DNA from: Streptomyces chryseus
Lineage (GTDB): Bacteria > Actinomycetota > Actinomycetes > Streptomycetales > Streptomycetaceae
Assembly: GCF_014650755.1 (NCBI RefSeq)
Contig: NZ_BMVO01000009.1
Location: 1 to 64,000 of the forward strand
Direction: 5' to 3'
Length of the DNA: 64,000 nucleotides
Made by a program: the position numbers and the translations under genes. Position 1 is the first letter of the stretch. The number at the start of each line of letters is the position of its first letter. Below are positions 51,266-60,508 of the stretch, piece by piece. The notes beneath the pieces were generated by a model that saw only the letters and a list, made by a program, of their open reading frames with translations, did no database searches and was not told the origin of the DNA.

Positions 51266-52273
51266 TTACGCCGACTTCGACGCCGACTTCGACGCCGGCG
51301 TCGGCGCGGGCTCCGCGGGCACGGGGCCGGACGAACCGCCCGCCGCCCCGGCGGCGGCGACCGCCGCCAACCGCAGCGCCTGCGCCCGACCCCGCCGGGC
51401 CGAGCGCAGCGCGTCCCAGGTCAGCATGGCCAGCGCCGCCCACACCAGCGAGAAGCCGGCCCACCGCTCCGGCGGCATCGCCTCGTGGAAGTACACGACA
51501 CCCAGCCCGAACTGGAAGACCGGCGCGAGGTACTGCAACAGCCCCAGCGTCGACAACGGCACGCGTATCGCCGCCGCACCGAAGCACACCAGCGGCACGG
51601 CGGTCACGATGCCCGTCACGGCGAGCAGCGCCGCGTGGCCGGGCCCCTGCGCACCGAACGTCGCGTTCCCCTGCGACCCGATCCACAGCAGGTAGCCGAG
51701 CGCGGGCAGGAACTGGACGGCGGTCTCGGCGGCCAGCGACTCCACGCCCCCGAGGTTGACCTTCTTCTTGACCAGCCCGTACGTCGCGAACGAGAACGCC
51801 AGGACCAGCGAGATCCACGGCGGCCGCCCGTAGCCGACCGCCAGCACGAGCACCGCGGCGAAGCCCACTGTGACCGCCGCCCACTGCGCCGGCCGCAGGC
51901 GTTCCTTCAGCAGCAGGACGCCCATCGCGATGGTGACCAGGGGGTTGATGAAGTAGCCGAGCGAGGCCTCGACGACCTGGCCGTTGTTGACGGCCCAGAT
52001 GTAGAGCCCCCAGTTGACGGTGATGACGGTCGCGGCGACGGCTATGAGCCCCAGCTTCCGGGGTTGGCGGACCAGCTCCCCGACCCACGCCCAGCGGCGT
52101 ACCAGCACGAGGACCACGCCGACCACGGCCAGCGACCAGACCATGCGGTGGGCCAGGATCTCCATCGCCCCGGCGGGCTTGAGGAGCGGCCAGAAGAGGG
52201 GGACGAGCCCCCACATCCCGTACGCGCCGATGCCGTACAGCAATCCCGACCGCTGTTCGTTGACCGACTTCAC
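51266..52273 (-). CDS. rarD: EamA/RarD-type membrane transporter
   Basis: 335 residues, ten predicted membrane helices in two EamA repeats. Recognisable are LYGIGAYGMWGLVPLFWPLL, ILAHRMVWSL, SLGYFINPLVTIAMGVLLL and LLQYLAPVFQFGLGVVYFHE, the last two typical of RarD. The substrate is unknown (some RarD proteins confer chloramphenicol tolerance when overproduced). The GTG at 52273 has GGGAGGG; the open frame starts earlier without support. The C-terminus ends in a Pro/Ala/Ser/Lys repeat that abuts the HxlR remnant. It is downstream of kor behind a strong terminator. Confidence 0.9.
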   Translation of the reverse strand: MKSVNEQRSGLLYGIGAYGMWGLVPLFWPLLKPAGAMEILAHRMVWSLAVVGVVLVLVRRWAWVGELVRQPRKLGLIAVAATVITVNWGLYIWAVNNGQVVEASLGYFINPLVTIAMGVLLLKERLRPAQWAAVTVGFAAVLVLAVGYGRPPWISLVLAFSFATYGLVKKKVNLGGVESLAAETAVQFLPALGYLLWIGSQGNATFGAQGPGHAALLAVTGIVTAVPLVCFGAAAIRVPLSTLGLLQYLAPVFQFGLGVVYFHEAMPPERWAGFSLVWAALAMLTWDALRSARRGRAQALRLAAVAAAGAAGGSSGPVPAEPAPTPASKSASKSA

Positions 52274-52380
52274 AGGCCCTCCCGACGCGCGCACACCAAT
52301 CTGCTGAAGGTAACGCCGGCCTGCCGTCCTTGTCATGTCCGTATTGCGTGACGGTCATGACAGCCGGTGGCGCGCGGACG

Positions 52381-52422
52381 CGAAGAGGGGCGCCCGGTCC
52401 AAGGACGGGGCGCCCCTCTTCG
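52381..52422 (-). terminator. Terminator after korAB
   Basis: Perfect 15-bp inverted repeat (CGAAGAGGGGCGCCC / GGGCGCCCCTCTTCG) with a 12-nt loop, 20 bp after the korB stop on the minus strand. It separates kor from rarD. Confidence 0.88.
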
Positions 52423-52441
52423 CATATCGGAAAGGAAGGAC

Positions 52442-53483
<1,042 letters not shown>

Positions 53484-53491
<8 letters not shown>

Positions 53492-55487
53492 GGGTGGCCT
53501 CCTTGAGAGCCGTGGCGAGCTGCTCGGCCTTGAACGGCATTCCGTTGACCTGGTTGTACGAGTGGGCGTCGACCAGGTACTTCGCTCTGAGCAGGGTGGC
53601 CAGCTGTCCGAGGTTCATCTCGGGCACGACCACCTTCTCGTAACGCGCCAGGATCTCGCCCAGATTCCGGGGGAACGGGTTGAGGTGGCGCAGGTGCGCC
53701 TGCGCGATGGGCGTCCCGGCGGCGCGCAGCCGGCGTACGGCGGCCGTGATCGGTCCGTACGTCGAGCCCCAGCCCAGCACCAGGGTCCTGGCGTGGTCCG
53801 GGTCGTCGACCTCCAGGTCGGGGACCTCGATGCCGTCGATCTTGGCCTGGCGGGTGCGGACCATGAAGTCGTGGTTGGCCGGGTCGTACGAGATGTTTCC
53901 CGTGCCGTCCTGCTTCTCGATGCCGCCGATGCGGTGTTCGAGACCCGGCGTGCCGGGCACCGCCCACGGGCGCGCCAGCGTCTGCGGGTCGCGCTTGTAC
54001 GGCCAGAAGACCTCGGTGCCGTCGGCCAGCTCGTGGTTGGGGCCGGTCGCGAACTGCACGCGCAGGTCCGGGAGCTCGTCGATCTCCGGGATCCGCCACG
54101 GCTCGCTGCCGTTGGCCAGGTAGCCGTCGGACAGCAGGAACACCGGCGTCCGGTAGGTCAGCGCGATCCGCGCCGCGTCCATGGCCGCGTCGAAGCAGTC
54201 GGCGGGGGTGCGCGGCGCGACGATCGGTACCGGGGCCTCGCCGTTGCGCCCGTACATCGCCTGGAGCAGGTCGGCCTGCTCGGTCTTGGTCGGCAGACCG
54301 GTCGAGGGGCCGCCGCGCTGGATGGCGACCACCAGGAGCGGCAGCTCCAGCGACACCGCGAGGCCGATGGTCTCCGACTTCAGCGCCACGCCGGGTCCCG
54401 AGGTGGTGGTCACCGCGAGCTGCCCGCCGAACGCCGCGCCGAGCGCCGCTCCGATGGCGGCGATCTCGTCCTCCGCCTGGAAGGTCCGCACGCCGAAGTT
54501 CTTGTGCCTGCTGAGCTCGTGCAGGATGTCGGAGGCGGGCGTGATCGGGTACGAGCCCAGGTAGAGCGGCAGGTCAGCCTGCTGGCCCGCGGCGATCAGC
54601 CCGTACGACAGGGCCAGGTTCCCGGAGATGTTGCGGTACGTCCCCGGGGGAAAGGCCCGGGTCGCCGGGTTGACCTCGTACGAGACGGCGAAGTCCTCGG
54701 TGGTCTCGCCGAAGTTCCAGCCGGCCCGGAACGCCGCGACGTTGGCCTCGGCGATCTGCGGCTTCTTGGCGAACTTCGCGCGCAGGAACCTCTCGGTGCC
54801 CTCGGTCGGCCGGTGGTACATCCAGGACAGCAGCCCGAGCGCGAACATGTTCTTGGAGCGCTCGGCCTCCTTCCGGGACAGGCCGAAGTCCTTGAGCGCC
54901 TCGATCGTCATCGTGGTCAGCGGCACCGGATGGACGTTGTACGCCTCCAGGGAGCCGTCCTCCAGCGGGGAGGTCTCGTAGCCGACCTTCGCCATCGGGC
55001 GCTTGGTGAACTCGTCGGTGTTGACGATGATGTCGGCGCCGCGCGGCACGTCCCCGATGTTCGCCTTCAGCGCGGCCGGGTTCATGGCCACCAGGACGTT
55101 GGGCGCGTCGCCCGGCGTCAGGATGTCGTGGTCCGCGAAGTGCAACTGGAAGCTGGACACGCCCGGCAGGGTGCCGGCGGGCGCCCGGATCTCGGCCGGG
55201 AAGTTCGGCAGCGTCGACAGATCGTTCCCGAAGGCCGCCGTCTCCGAGGTGAAGCGGTCACCCGTGAGCTGCATTCCGTCACCGGAGTCACCCGCGAACC
55301 GGATGATCACCCGGTCCAGGCGGCGGACCTCCTTGTCGGAGGCCCTGCGGCCCGGCGTGCTGCGCTGTTCCCCGACGACGGTGTCATGTGCTGCGTCGGC
55401 ACTCTCGGCACTCTCGGCACTCTCGGCACCCTCGGCGCCGTCGGATCCGTCGGCCTTCTCGGCCGGGCTACTGACCTGGCTGGTCAC
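53484..55487 (-). CDS. korA: 2-oxoglutarate (2-oxoacid):ferredoxin oxidoreductase, fused gamma-alpha subunit
   Basis: 667 residues. The N-terminal gamma-type domain (about 58-245) begins RVIIRFAGDSGDGMQLTGD; the alpha-type domain follows (LSYGLIAAGQQADLPLYLGSYPITPAS, FQAEDEIAAIGAALGAAFGG, TTTSGPGVALKSETIGLAVS). This fusion is typical of actinobacterial KorA. Residues 10-32 are Glu/Ser/Ala-rich, encoded by a 9-bp tandem repeat. The GTG at 55487 has GGGAGG. It lies between rarD and a response regulator and is about 4 kb from nuo2. Confidence 0.92.
55397..55430. repeat. 9-bp tandem repeat in the 5' part of korA
   Basis: On the plus strand GGCACTCTC recurs three times and is followed by degenerate copies. 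It encodes the Glu-Ser-Ala repeats near the KorA N-terminus. Copy number may vary between strains. Confidence 0.7.
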
Positions 55488-55707
55488 TGAACTGGACCTC
55501 CCTCGAGGCGGCTGCTCGGGGCCGGCCGGCCAGCCGGTGGCCCCAGGGCCCACCCTACGTCGGTAAGGGTGCCCTTCCCTGGGTCAATCGCATACTGGAC
55601 CCCGTTTTGAGACGCGCTATTGCCCTGTTTTGCCATGGTTCATTCGCCCCCCGGCGTTCTGCTCGACGACGCTCCGTAGTCATCCTTCGGTCCTAGGACC
55701 CGTGTGC

Positions 55708-56379
55708 TCAGTTCCTCAGGTACGTCAGAACCGCCAGCACCCGGCGGTGGTCACCCACGCTCGGGGAGAGTCCGAGCTTAAGGAAGATGTTGCTGACGTG
55801 CTTCTCGACCGCGCCGTCGCTCACCACGAGCTGTCCGGCGATCGCCGAGTTCGTCCGGCCCTCGGCCATGAGGCCCAGGACCTCCCTCTCGCGGGGCGTC
55901 AGCCCGGCCAGCACGTCCTGCTTGCGGCTGCGGCCCAGCAACTGCGCCACGACCTCGGGGTCGAGCGCGGTCCCTCCCCGGGCCACGCGGACGACCGCGT
56001 CCACGAACTCGCGCACCTCGGCCACCCGGTCCTTGAGCAGGTAGCCGACGCCCCGGCTCGACCCCGCGAGCAGCTCCGTCGCGTACTGCTCCTCGACGTA
56101 CTGCGACAGCACCAGGACCCCGATGCCCGGGTGCTCCTTGCGCAGCCGCACCGCCGCCCGCACGCCCTCGTCGGTGTGGGTCGGCGGCATCCGTACGTCC
56201 GCGACCACCACGTCCGGCAGCTCGTCCTGGGCCGCCAGGTCCCCGATGGTCTTGATCAGCGCTTCCGCGTCTCCGACGCCCGCGAGGACGTCGTGCCCGA
56301 GATCGGTCAGAAGCCGGGTCAGACCCTCCCGAAGCAACACCGAGTCCTCGGCGATGACGACCCGCACCCTGTCCTCCAC
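55708..56379 (-). CDS. LuxR/NarL-type response regulator
   Basis: 223 residues. The receiver domain begins VRVVIAEDSVLLREGLTRLL; the phosphoacceptor is the Asp in VVVADVRMPP and the conserved Lys is in GYLLKDRV. The C-terminal LuxR helix-turn-helix is LTPREREVLGLMAEGRTNSA to EKHVSNIFLKLGL. The GTG at 56379 is chosen by family length. Two histidine-kinase genes lie upstream on the same strand, after a 226-bp gap, and it is the only regulator for both. Confidence 0.9.
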   Translation of the reverse strand: MEDRVRVVIAEDSVLLREGLTRLLTDLGHDVLAGVGDAEALIKTIGDLAAQDELPDVVVADVRMPPTHTDEGVRAAVRLRKEHPGIGVLVLSQYVEEQYATELLAGSSRGVGYLLKDRVAEVREFVDAVVRVARGGTALDPEVVAQLLGRSRKQDVLAGLTPREREVLGLMAEGRTNSAIAGQLVVSDGAVEKHVSNIFLKLGLSPSVGDHRRVLAVLTYLRN

Positions 56380-56605
56380 GGCCCTGTAGCCCCCCAGCAA
56401 TTGACTGCTCCTCACCACGACGCCCCCAGCATCCCAGCATCCGAACCGGCGTGCGGCCAGGCGTGCGGATTAGTGGCGTACGACTCGGGAGAAGTCCGCT
56501 GGTCGCCTCGCGCGGGCGGCGACAGGTCAGGGGAGGACGCGGCGGGGCCGAGGGGGGAAAGCGGGGGCGGGGGGCGGCCCGGCGGCCGCCCCTGTCGGTT
56601 CCGGG

Positions 56606-57952
56606 TCAGCCCCGCCAGGGCAGCTCCGCCGTGACGGTCGTCGGGCCGCCCACCGGCGAGTCGACCACCAGGATCCCGTCGACCGCGTCCAGCCGCTCCG
56701 CGAGCCCCGCCAGACCCGAACCGGCCGTCGTGTCCGCCCCGCCCCTGCCGTCGTCGCCGACCTGGAGCATCAGCCGGTCCGCCGTCTGCCACACCTCGAC
56801 GGTGGCCCGGGTCGCCTGGGCGTGCTTGCTCACGTTCTGCAGGAGCTCGGAGACGGTGAAGTACGCGATGCCCTCGATGGCCGGGGCCGGCCGGGCCGGA
56901 AGATCCACCTCGACCTGCACCGGCACCGTGCACCGGGAGGCCACCGCCGAGAGCGCCGCGTCCAGGCCGCGGTCGGTCAGGACGGCCGGGTGGATGCCGC
57001 GGGCCAGGTCCCGCAGCTCCTGGAGCGCGATCTTCACCTCGCCGTGCGCCTCGTCCACCATGCGCGCGGCGGCCTCCGGGTCCTGCGTCAGCTTCTCCTT
57101 GGCCAGCCCCAGGTCCATCGCGAGGGCGACGAGCCTGGCCTGCGCCCCGTCGTGCAGATCGCGCTCGATGCGCCGCAGGTCGGCGGCCGCCGTGTCCACG
57201 ACGACACCCCGGTCCGACTCCAGCTCCGACACGCGGGTGGCGAGCCGGGACGGACCGAGCAGCCCGGTCACCATCACCTTGTCCACCATCACCAGGCCGC
57301 GCATGAGCCAGGGGGTGACGAGGACGAGGACCAGGCCGAACGCGCTGGTCGCCGCGAGCTCGACGGGCTGGTCGAGGTAGACGTGGCGCGTGGCGTCGCC
57401 GTACAGCTGGATGCCGTCCGCATCGGTGAAGGCCGGGAACACCCACTGCCACAGCGGGTACGTGAGCGCGGCCCAGCCGTACGACCACAGCGTCAGCGCC
57501 ACCGTGAAGGCGAACACCGCCCAGGGCATGTGCAGCACGGCGTACAGCAGGTGCCGCCACGACGTACCGCTCTTGAGCACCGCGCCGATCCAGGCCATCG
57601 GCCCGCCGCCCGCCTTGATCCGCAGCGGCGGCGGGTCCGCCACGTCCAGCTTGAGCAGGCCCCTGGCGCGGGCCCGCTCCATCGCCCCGAAACCGCGGCA
57701 GCCGGCCAGGCCCGCCGCCAGCACCGGTACGCCACAGAAGGTGATCAGCAGGCCCATGCCCAGCGACGTCATGGTGATCGCGAAGACGAAGAGCAGCACG
57801 CTGATCGGCAGGCTGAGCATCAGGTAGCCGAACTCGCGCCAGGTCCGGCCCTCGACCGGCGCGCGCAGCGCCGGCGGAAGGAGGTGCTTGCTCGGCGGCC
57901 GGCCGGAGGGGTCCCACTGGTCCCTGGTGTGCGGGGCGTACTCCGTGGCCAT
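56606..57952 (-). CDS. Membrane sensor histidine kinase (HisKA_3), paralogue 2
   Basis: 448 residues. Four or more membrane helices occupy the first half (FGYLMLSLPISVLLFVFAIT; MGLLITFCGVPVLAAGLAGC; FAFTVALTLWSYGWAALTY; TSAFGLVLVLVTPWL). The H box is ERDLHDGAQARLVALAMDLG, with a HATPase_c domain carrying DDGRGGADTTAGSGLAGL. It phosphorylates a NarL-type regulator. The kinase core is very similar to the kinase at 58048, indicating duplication, while the membrane part is more divergent. The ATG at 57952 gives standard length. Confidence 0.9.
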   Translation of the reverse strand: MATEYAPHTRDQWDPSGRPPSKHLLPPALRAPVEGRTWREFGYLMLSLPISVLLFVFAITMTSLGMGLLITFCGVPVLAAGLAGCRGFGAMERARARGLLKLDVADPPPLRIKAGGGPMAWIGAVLKSGTSWRHLLYAVLHMPWAVFAFTVALTLWSYGWAALTYPLWQWVFPAFTDADGIQLYGDATRHVYLDQPVELAATSAFGLVLVLVTPWLMRGLVMVDKVMVTGLLGPSRLATRVSELESDRGVVVDTAAADLRRIERDLHDGAQARLVALAMDLGLAKEKLTQDPEAAARMVDEAHGEVKIALQELRDLARGIHPAVLTDRGLDAALSAVASRCTVPVQVEVDLPARPAPAIEGIAYFTVSELLQNVSKHAQATRATVEVWQTADRLMLQVGDDGRGGADTTAGSGLAGLAERLDAVDGILVVDSPVGGPTTVTAELPWRG

Positions 57953-58047
57953 CGCTGCCGTCCGTTTCTGCTCGGGGAGTTCCGGTGAGCGTTGCTGTGT
58001 CTGACTCGAGGGTGCGGGGGAGTGCGCAGCCGGGACCATGAGGCCGG

Positions 58048-59349
58048 TCACCGTTTCCGCCCGGGGGTTTTCCCCACCCCGGCGCCCGCCCCGGGCCCGT
58101 GACCGGCCCCGTGCCCGGCCCGGTGACCCCTCTCGCCGCCCCGGCCCGCGCCGTCGCGGTCGCGCCACGGCAGCTCGGCCGTCACCGTGGTCGGGCCGCC
58201 CTCGGGGGAGTCGAGCGCGAGCAGTCCGTCCACCGCGCCGAGCCGGTCGGCGAGACCGGCCATGCCCGTGCCGCCGTCCAGCCGCGCACCCCCGCGCCCG
58301 TCGTCGCGCACCTGGATCAGCAGCCGGTCGCCGCTGCGCCACACGTCCACCGACGCGGACCGGGCCCCGCTGTGCTTGCTGACGTTCTGGAGCAGCTCGG
58401 AGACCGTGAAGTACGCGATGCCCTCGATCGCCTCCGCCGGACGCGCCGCCAGATCGACCGTGACCCGCACCGGAGCCGTGCAGCGCGACGCGATCGCCGA
58501 CAGCGCCGCGTCGAGGCCGCGGTCGGTGAGGACGGCCGGGTGGATGCCGCGCGCCAGGTCCCGCAACTCCTGCAGCGCCAGCTTCACCTCGCCGTGCGCC
58601 TCGTCGACCATCGCCGCCGCGGCGACCGGGTCCTTGAAGTCGCCGGTCAGCTTCTCCCGCGCCATGCCGAGCCCCATGGCGAGCGCCACCAGCCTGGCCT
58701 GCGCCCCGTCGTGCAGGTCCCGCTCGATGCGCCGCAGGTCGGCGGCCGCCGTGTCGACGACGACGCCCCGGTCCGACTCCAGCTCGGCGATCCGCCGCTC
58801 CAGTTCGCCGGACGGACACAGCAGGCCCCGCACCATCGCCCGGTCGACGTTGGCCATCGCACGCGCGAGGTACGGCAGCACCGGCCACAGCACGACGAGT
58901 CCGGCCAGCGTCACCGCGAACGTCAGTACACCCCAGGGCAGCCGCACGAACGCGTACAGCGCCGCCCGCCACCCCACCGGATCCTTCACCCGCGCCCACA
59001 GCCGCGCGAACACACCGCCGCCCCGCCCTCCCGCCGCCGCCGGGCTCGGCTCGTCGACGTACACCCCGAGCAGCGCACGGGCCCGCGCCCGCTCGACCGC
59101 GCCGAGCCGGCGCGCGGCCAGGAGCCCCACCGTCAACAGCGGCAGGCCGATCACCGTGACCGACAGGCCGCAACCGAGGAGGAGCAGCACCACGGTGAAC
59201 ACGAAGCCGAACACGGCCGTCGGCAGATTGAGGAGGAGATGCGCGATCTCCTTCCAGGTCACGGGGTCGTACGGGAAGCGGACAGGCGGAAGCGGGGGCC
59301 GGTCGGGCCGGTCGTAATCTGGGAGGTGGTCGCGGGCGGTGGCGGTCAT
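58048..59349 (-). CDS. Membrane sensor histidine kinase (HisKA_3), paralogue 1
   Basis: 433 residues. The N-terminal sensor region has membrane segments (LLNLPTAVFGFVFTVVLLLL; LSVTVIGLPLLTVGLLA; LPWGVLTFAVTLAGLVVLW). The H box is ERDLHDGAQARLVALAMGLG and the ATPase domain ends GGPTTVTAELPWRDRD. A His/Gly/Ala-rich tail of about 40 residues follows. Paralogous to the next gene; the ERDLHDGAQARLVALAM core is identical. It is divergent from nuo2, with the shared 188-bp gap 59350-59537. The stimulus is unknown. Confidence 0.9.
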   Translation of the reverse strand: MTATARDHLPDYDRPDRPPLPPVRFPYDPVTWKEIAHLLLNLPTAVFGFVFTVVLLLLGCGLSVTVIGLPLLTVGLLAARRLGAVERARARALLGVYVDEPSPAAAGGRGGGVFARLWARVKDPVGWRAALYAFVRLPWGVLTFAVTLAGLVVLWPVLPYLARAMANVDRAMVRGLLCPSGELERRIAELESDRGVVVDTAAADLRRIERDLHDGAQARLVALAMGLGMAREKLTGDFKDPVAAAAMVDEAHGEVKLALQELRDLARGIHPAVLTDRGLDAALSAIASRCTAPVRVTVDLAARPAEAIEGIAYFTVSELLQNVSKHSGARSASVDVWRSGDRLLIQVRDDGRGGARLDGGTGMAGLADRLGAVDGLLALDSPEGGPTTVTAELPWRDRDGAGRGGERGHRAGHGAGHGPGAGAGVGKTPGRKR

Positions 59350-59441
59350 GGGGCTCAGCCTGCCGGGCGCCGGGCGCGGATGCCATGGGGTCACTGGGTG
59401 CGCGGAAGTAGGGATAACCCCACCCCTGCGTGAGACGGCTG

Positions 59442-59470
59442 CTTACCCGGCCTTTACCAGGGCCTAGACT
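59442..59470 (+). promoter_or_regulatory. Candidate promoter of the second nuo operon
   Basis: CTTACC and TAGACT are separated by 17 bp and would start the transcript near 59477, about 60 nt before the nuoA2 GTG. The -35 match is partial. No Rex-type dyad is visible here, in contrast to nuo1. Confidence 0.45.
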
Positions 59471-59537
59471 CCCGTGCGTACAGATCGTCGAACGAGGCCG
59501 ATGTGGCCGACGCGGCCAGGGAGCGAGAGGGGCGGAC

Positions 59538-59930
59538 GTGCCGGAACCGACGGTTCTCGCGGACGGGTACTTCCAGAGTTACTCGGTCGTCGGACTGCTC
59601 GCAGTCGTCGGCGTCCTCTTCGTCGCCGTGGCCTTCGGGGCCGGGCGCCTGCTGCGGCCCGTCGTGCCGACGCCGGAGAAGCTGCTGACGTACGAATGCG
59701 GCGTGGATCCGGTCGGAGAGGGCTGGGCACACACGCAGGTCCGCTATTACGTGTACGCCTTCCTGTACGTGATCTTCGCCGTCGACTCCATCTTCCTCTT
59801 CCCGTGGGCGACGGTCTTCGCCGCGCCGGAGTACGGCGCGACGACGCTGGTCGAGATGTTCGTCTTCCTCGGCTTCCTGGCCGTGGGACTGCTGTACGCA
59901 TGGAAGAAGGGCGTCCTCGAATGGACGTGA
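59538..59930 (+). CDS. nuoA2: NuoA-like subunit, operon 2
   Basis: 130 residues, three membrane helices and the conserved PEKLLTYECGVDPVGEGW loop with its cysteine. It is about 40-50% similar by eye to the NuoA at 21529. The GTG at 59538 has GAGAGGGG. It begins a second nuo operon transcribed away from the kinase genes and overlaps nuoB2 by 10 nt. Confidence 0.93.
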   Translation: MPEPTVLADGYFQSYSVVGLLAVVGVLFVAVAFGAGRLLRPVVPTPEKLLTYECGVDPVGEGWAHTQVRYYVYAFLYVIFAVDSIFLFPWATVFAAPEYGATTLVEMFVFLGFLAVGLLYAWKKGVLEWT

Positions 59931-60508
59931 CCCCTGTCGACCTCCCCGAGCCCAAGCGGCTGGGAGCTCTCGCCCGCCTCGCACCCGAGCCGATGAAGGT
60001 GGTCCTGAACTGGGGCCGCCGCTACAGCTTGTGGGTCTTCAACTTCGGTCTCGCCTGCTGCGCGATCGAGTTCATCGCCGCGTCCATGGCGCGCCACGAC
60101 TTCATCCGGCTCGGCGTGATCCCGTTCGCGCCGGGACCGCGCCAGGCCGACCTGATGGTCGTGTCCGGCACGGTGACGGACAAGATGGCCCCGGCCGTCA
60201 AACGGCTGTACGAGCAGATGCCCGAGCCGAAGTACGTCATCTCCTTCGGCGCCTGCTCCAACTGCGGCGGGCCCTACTGGGACTCGTACTCCGTCACCAA
60301 GGGCGTCGACCAGATCATCCCGGTCGACGTGTACGTACCGGGCTGCCCGCCGCGGCCCGAGGCGCTGCTCCAGGGGATCCTCAAGCTCCAGGAGAAGATC
60401 GCCCGCGAGTCGCTGAGCGAGCGCTACGGCCACGCGCGCCCGTCGGCCGCGGCACTGCGCAGCGGCCTCGTCACGCCGCCGCCGACCCCGGGGGAGGCCG
60501 CGAAGTGA
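59921..60508 (+). CDS. nuoB2: NuoB-like subunit, operon 2
   Basis: 195 residues. N2-cluster ligands are conserved: FGLACCAIEF, the cysteine(s) in GACSNCGG and VPGCPPRP. An extra cysteine relative to NuoB1 is present in ACSNCGG. The C-terminal 30 residues are Ala/Pro-rich. Codons in the region equivalent to the nuoB1 A/T island are normal GC-ending. It should transfer electrons to quinone if a NuoD partner exists. Confidence 0.94.
   Translation: MDVTPVDLPEPKRLGALARLAPEPMKVVLNWGRRYSLWVFNFGLACCAIEFIAASMARHDFIRLGVIPFAPGPRQADLMVVSGTVTDKMAPAVKRLYEQMPEPKYVISFGACSNCGGPYWDSYSVTKGVDQIIPVDVYVPGCPPRPEALLQGILKLQEKIARESLSERYGHARPSAAALRSGLVTPPPTPGEAAK

Noticed and set aside
55688..55699. GGTCCTAGGACC palindrome after the response-regulator gene
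   Set aside because: A perfect 12-bp dyad but with no loop, so it cannot form a terminator hairpin. It may be a protein site but has no other support.
56606..59386. A single 926-residue frame covering both histidine kinases
   Set aside because: Its N-terminal part reads the first kinase in the wrong frame. The two real kinases are in different frames with proper starts, so this is not a fusion.
59441..59456. TTACC half-sites before nuoA2 as another copy of the 6428/7619 motif
   Set aside because: Both TTACC copies are in the same orientation and there is no GGTAA partner.
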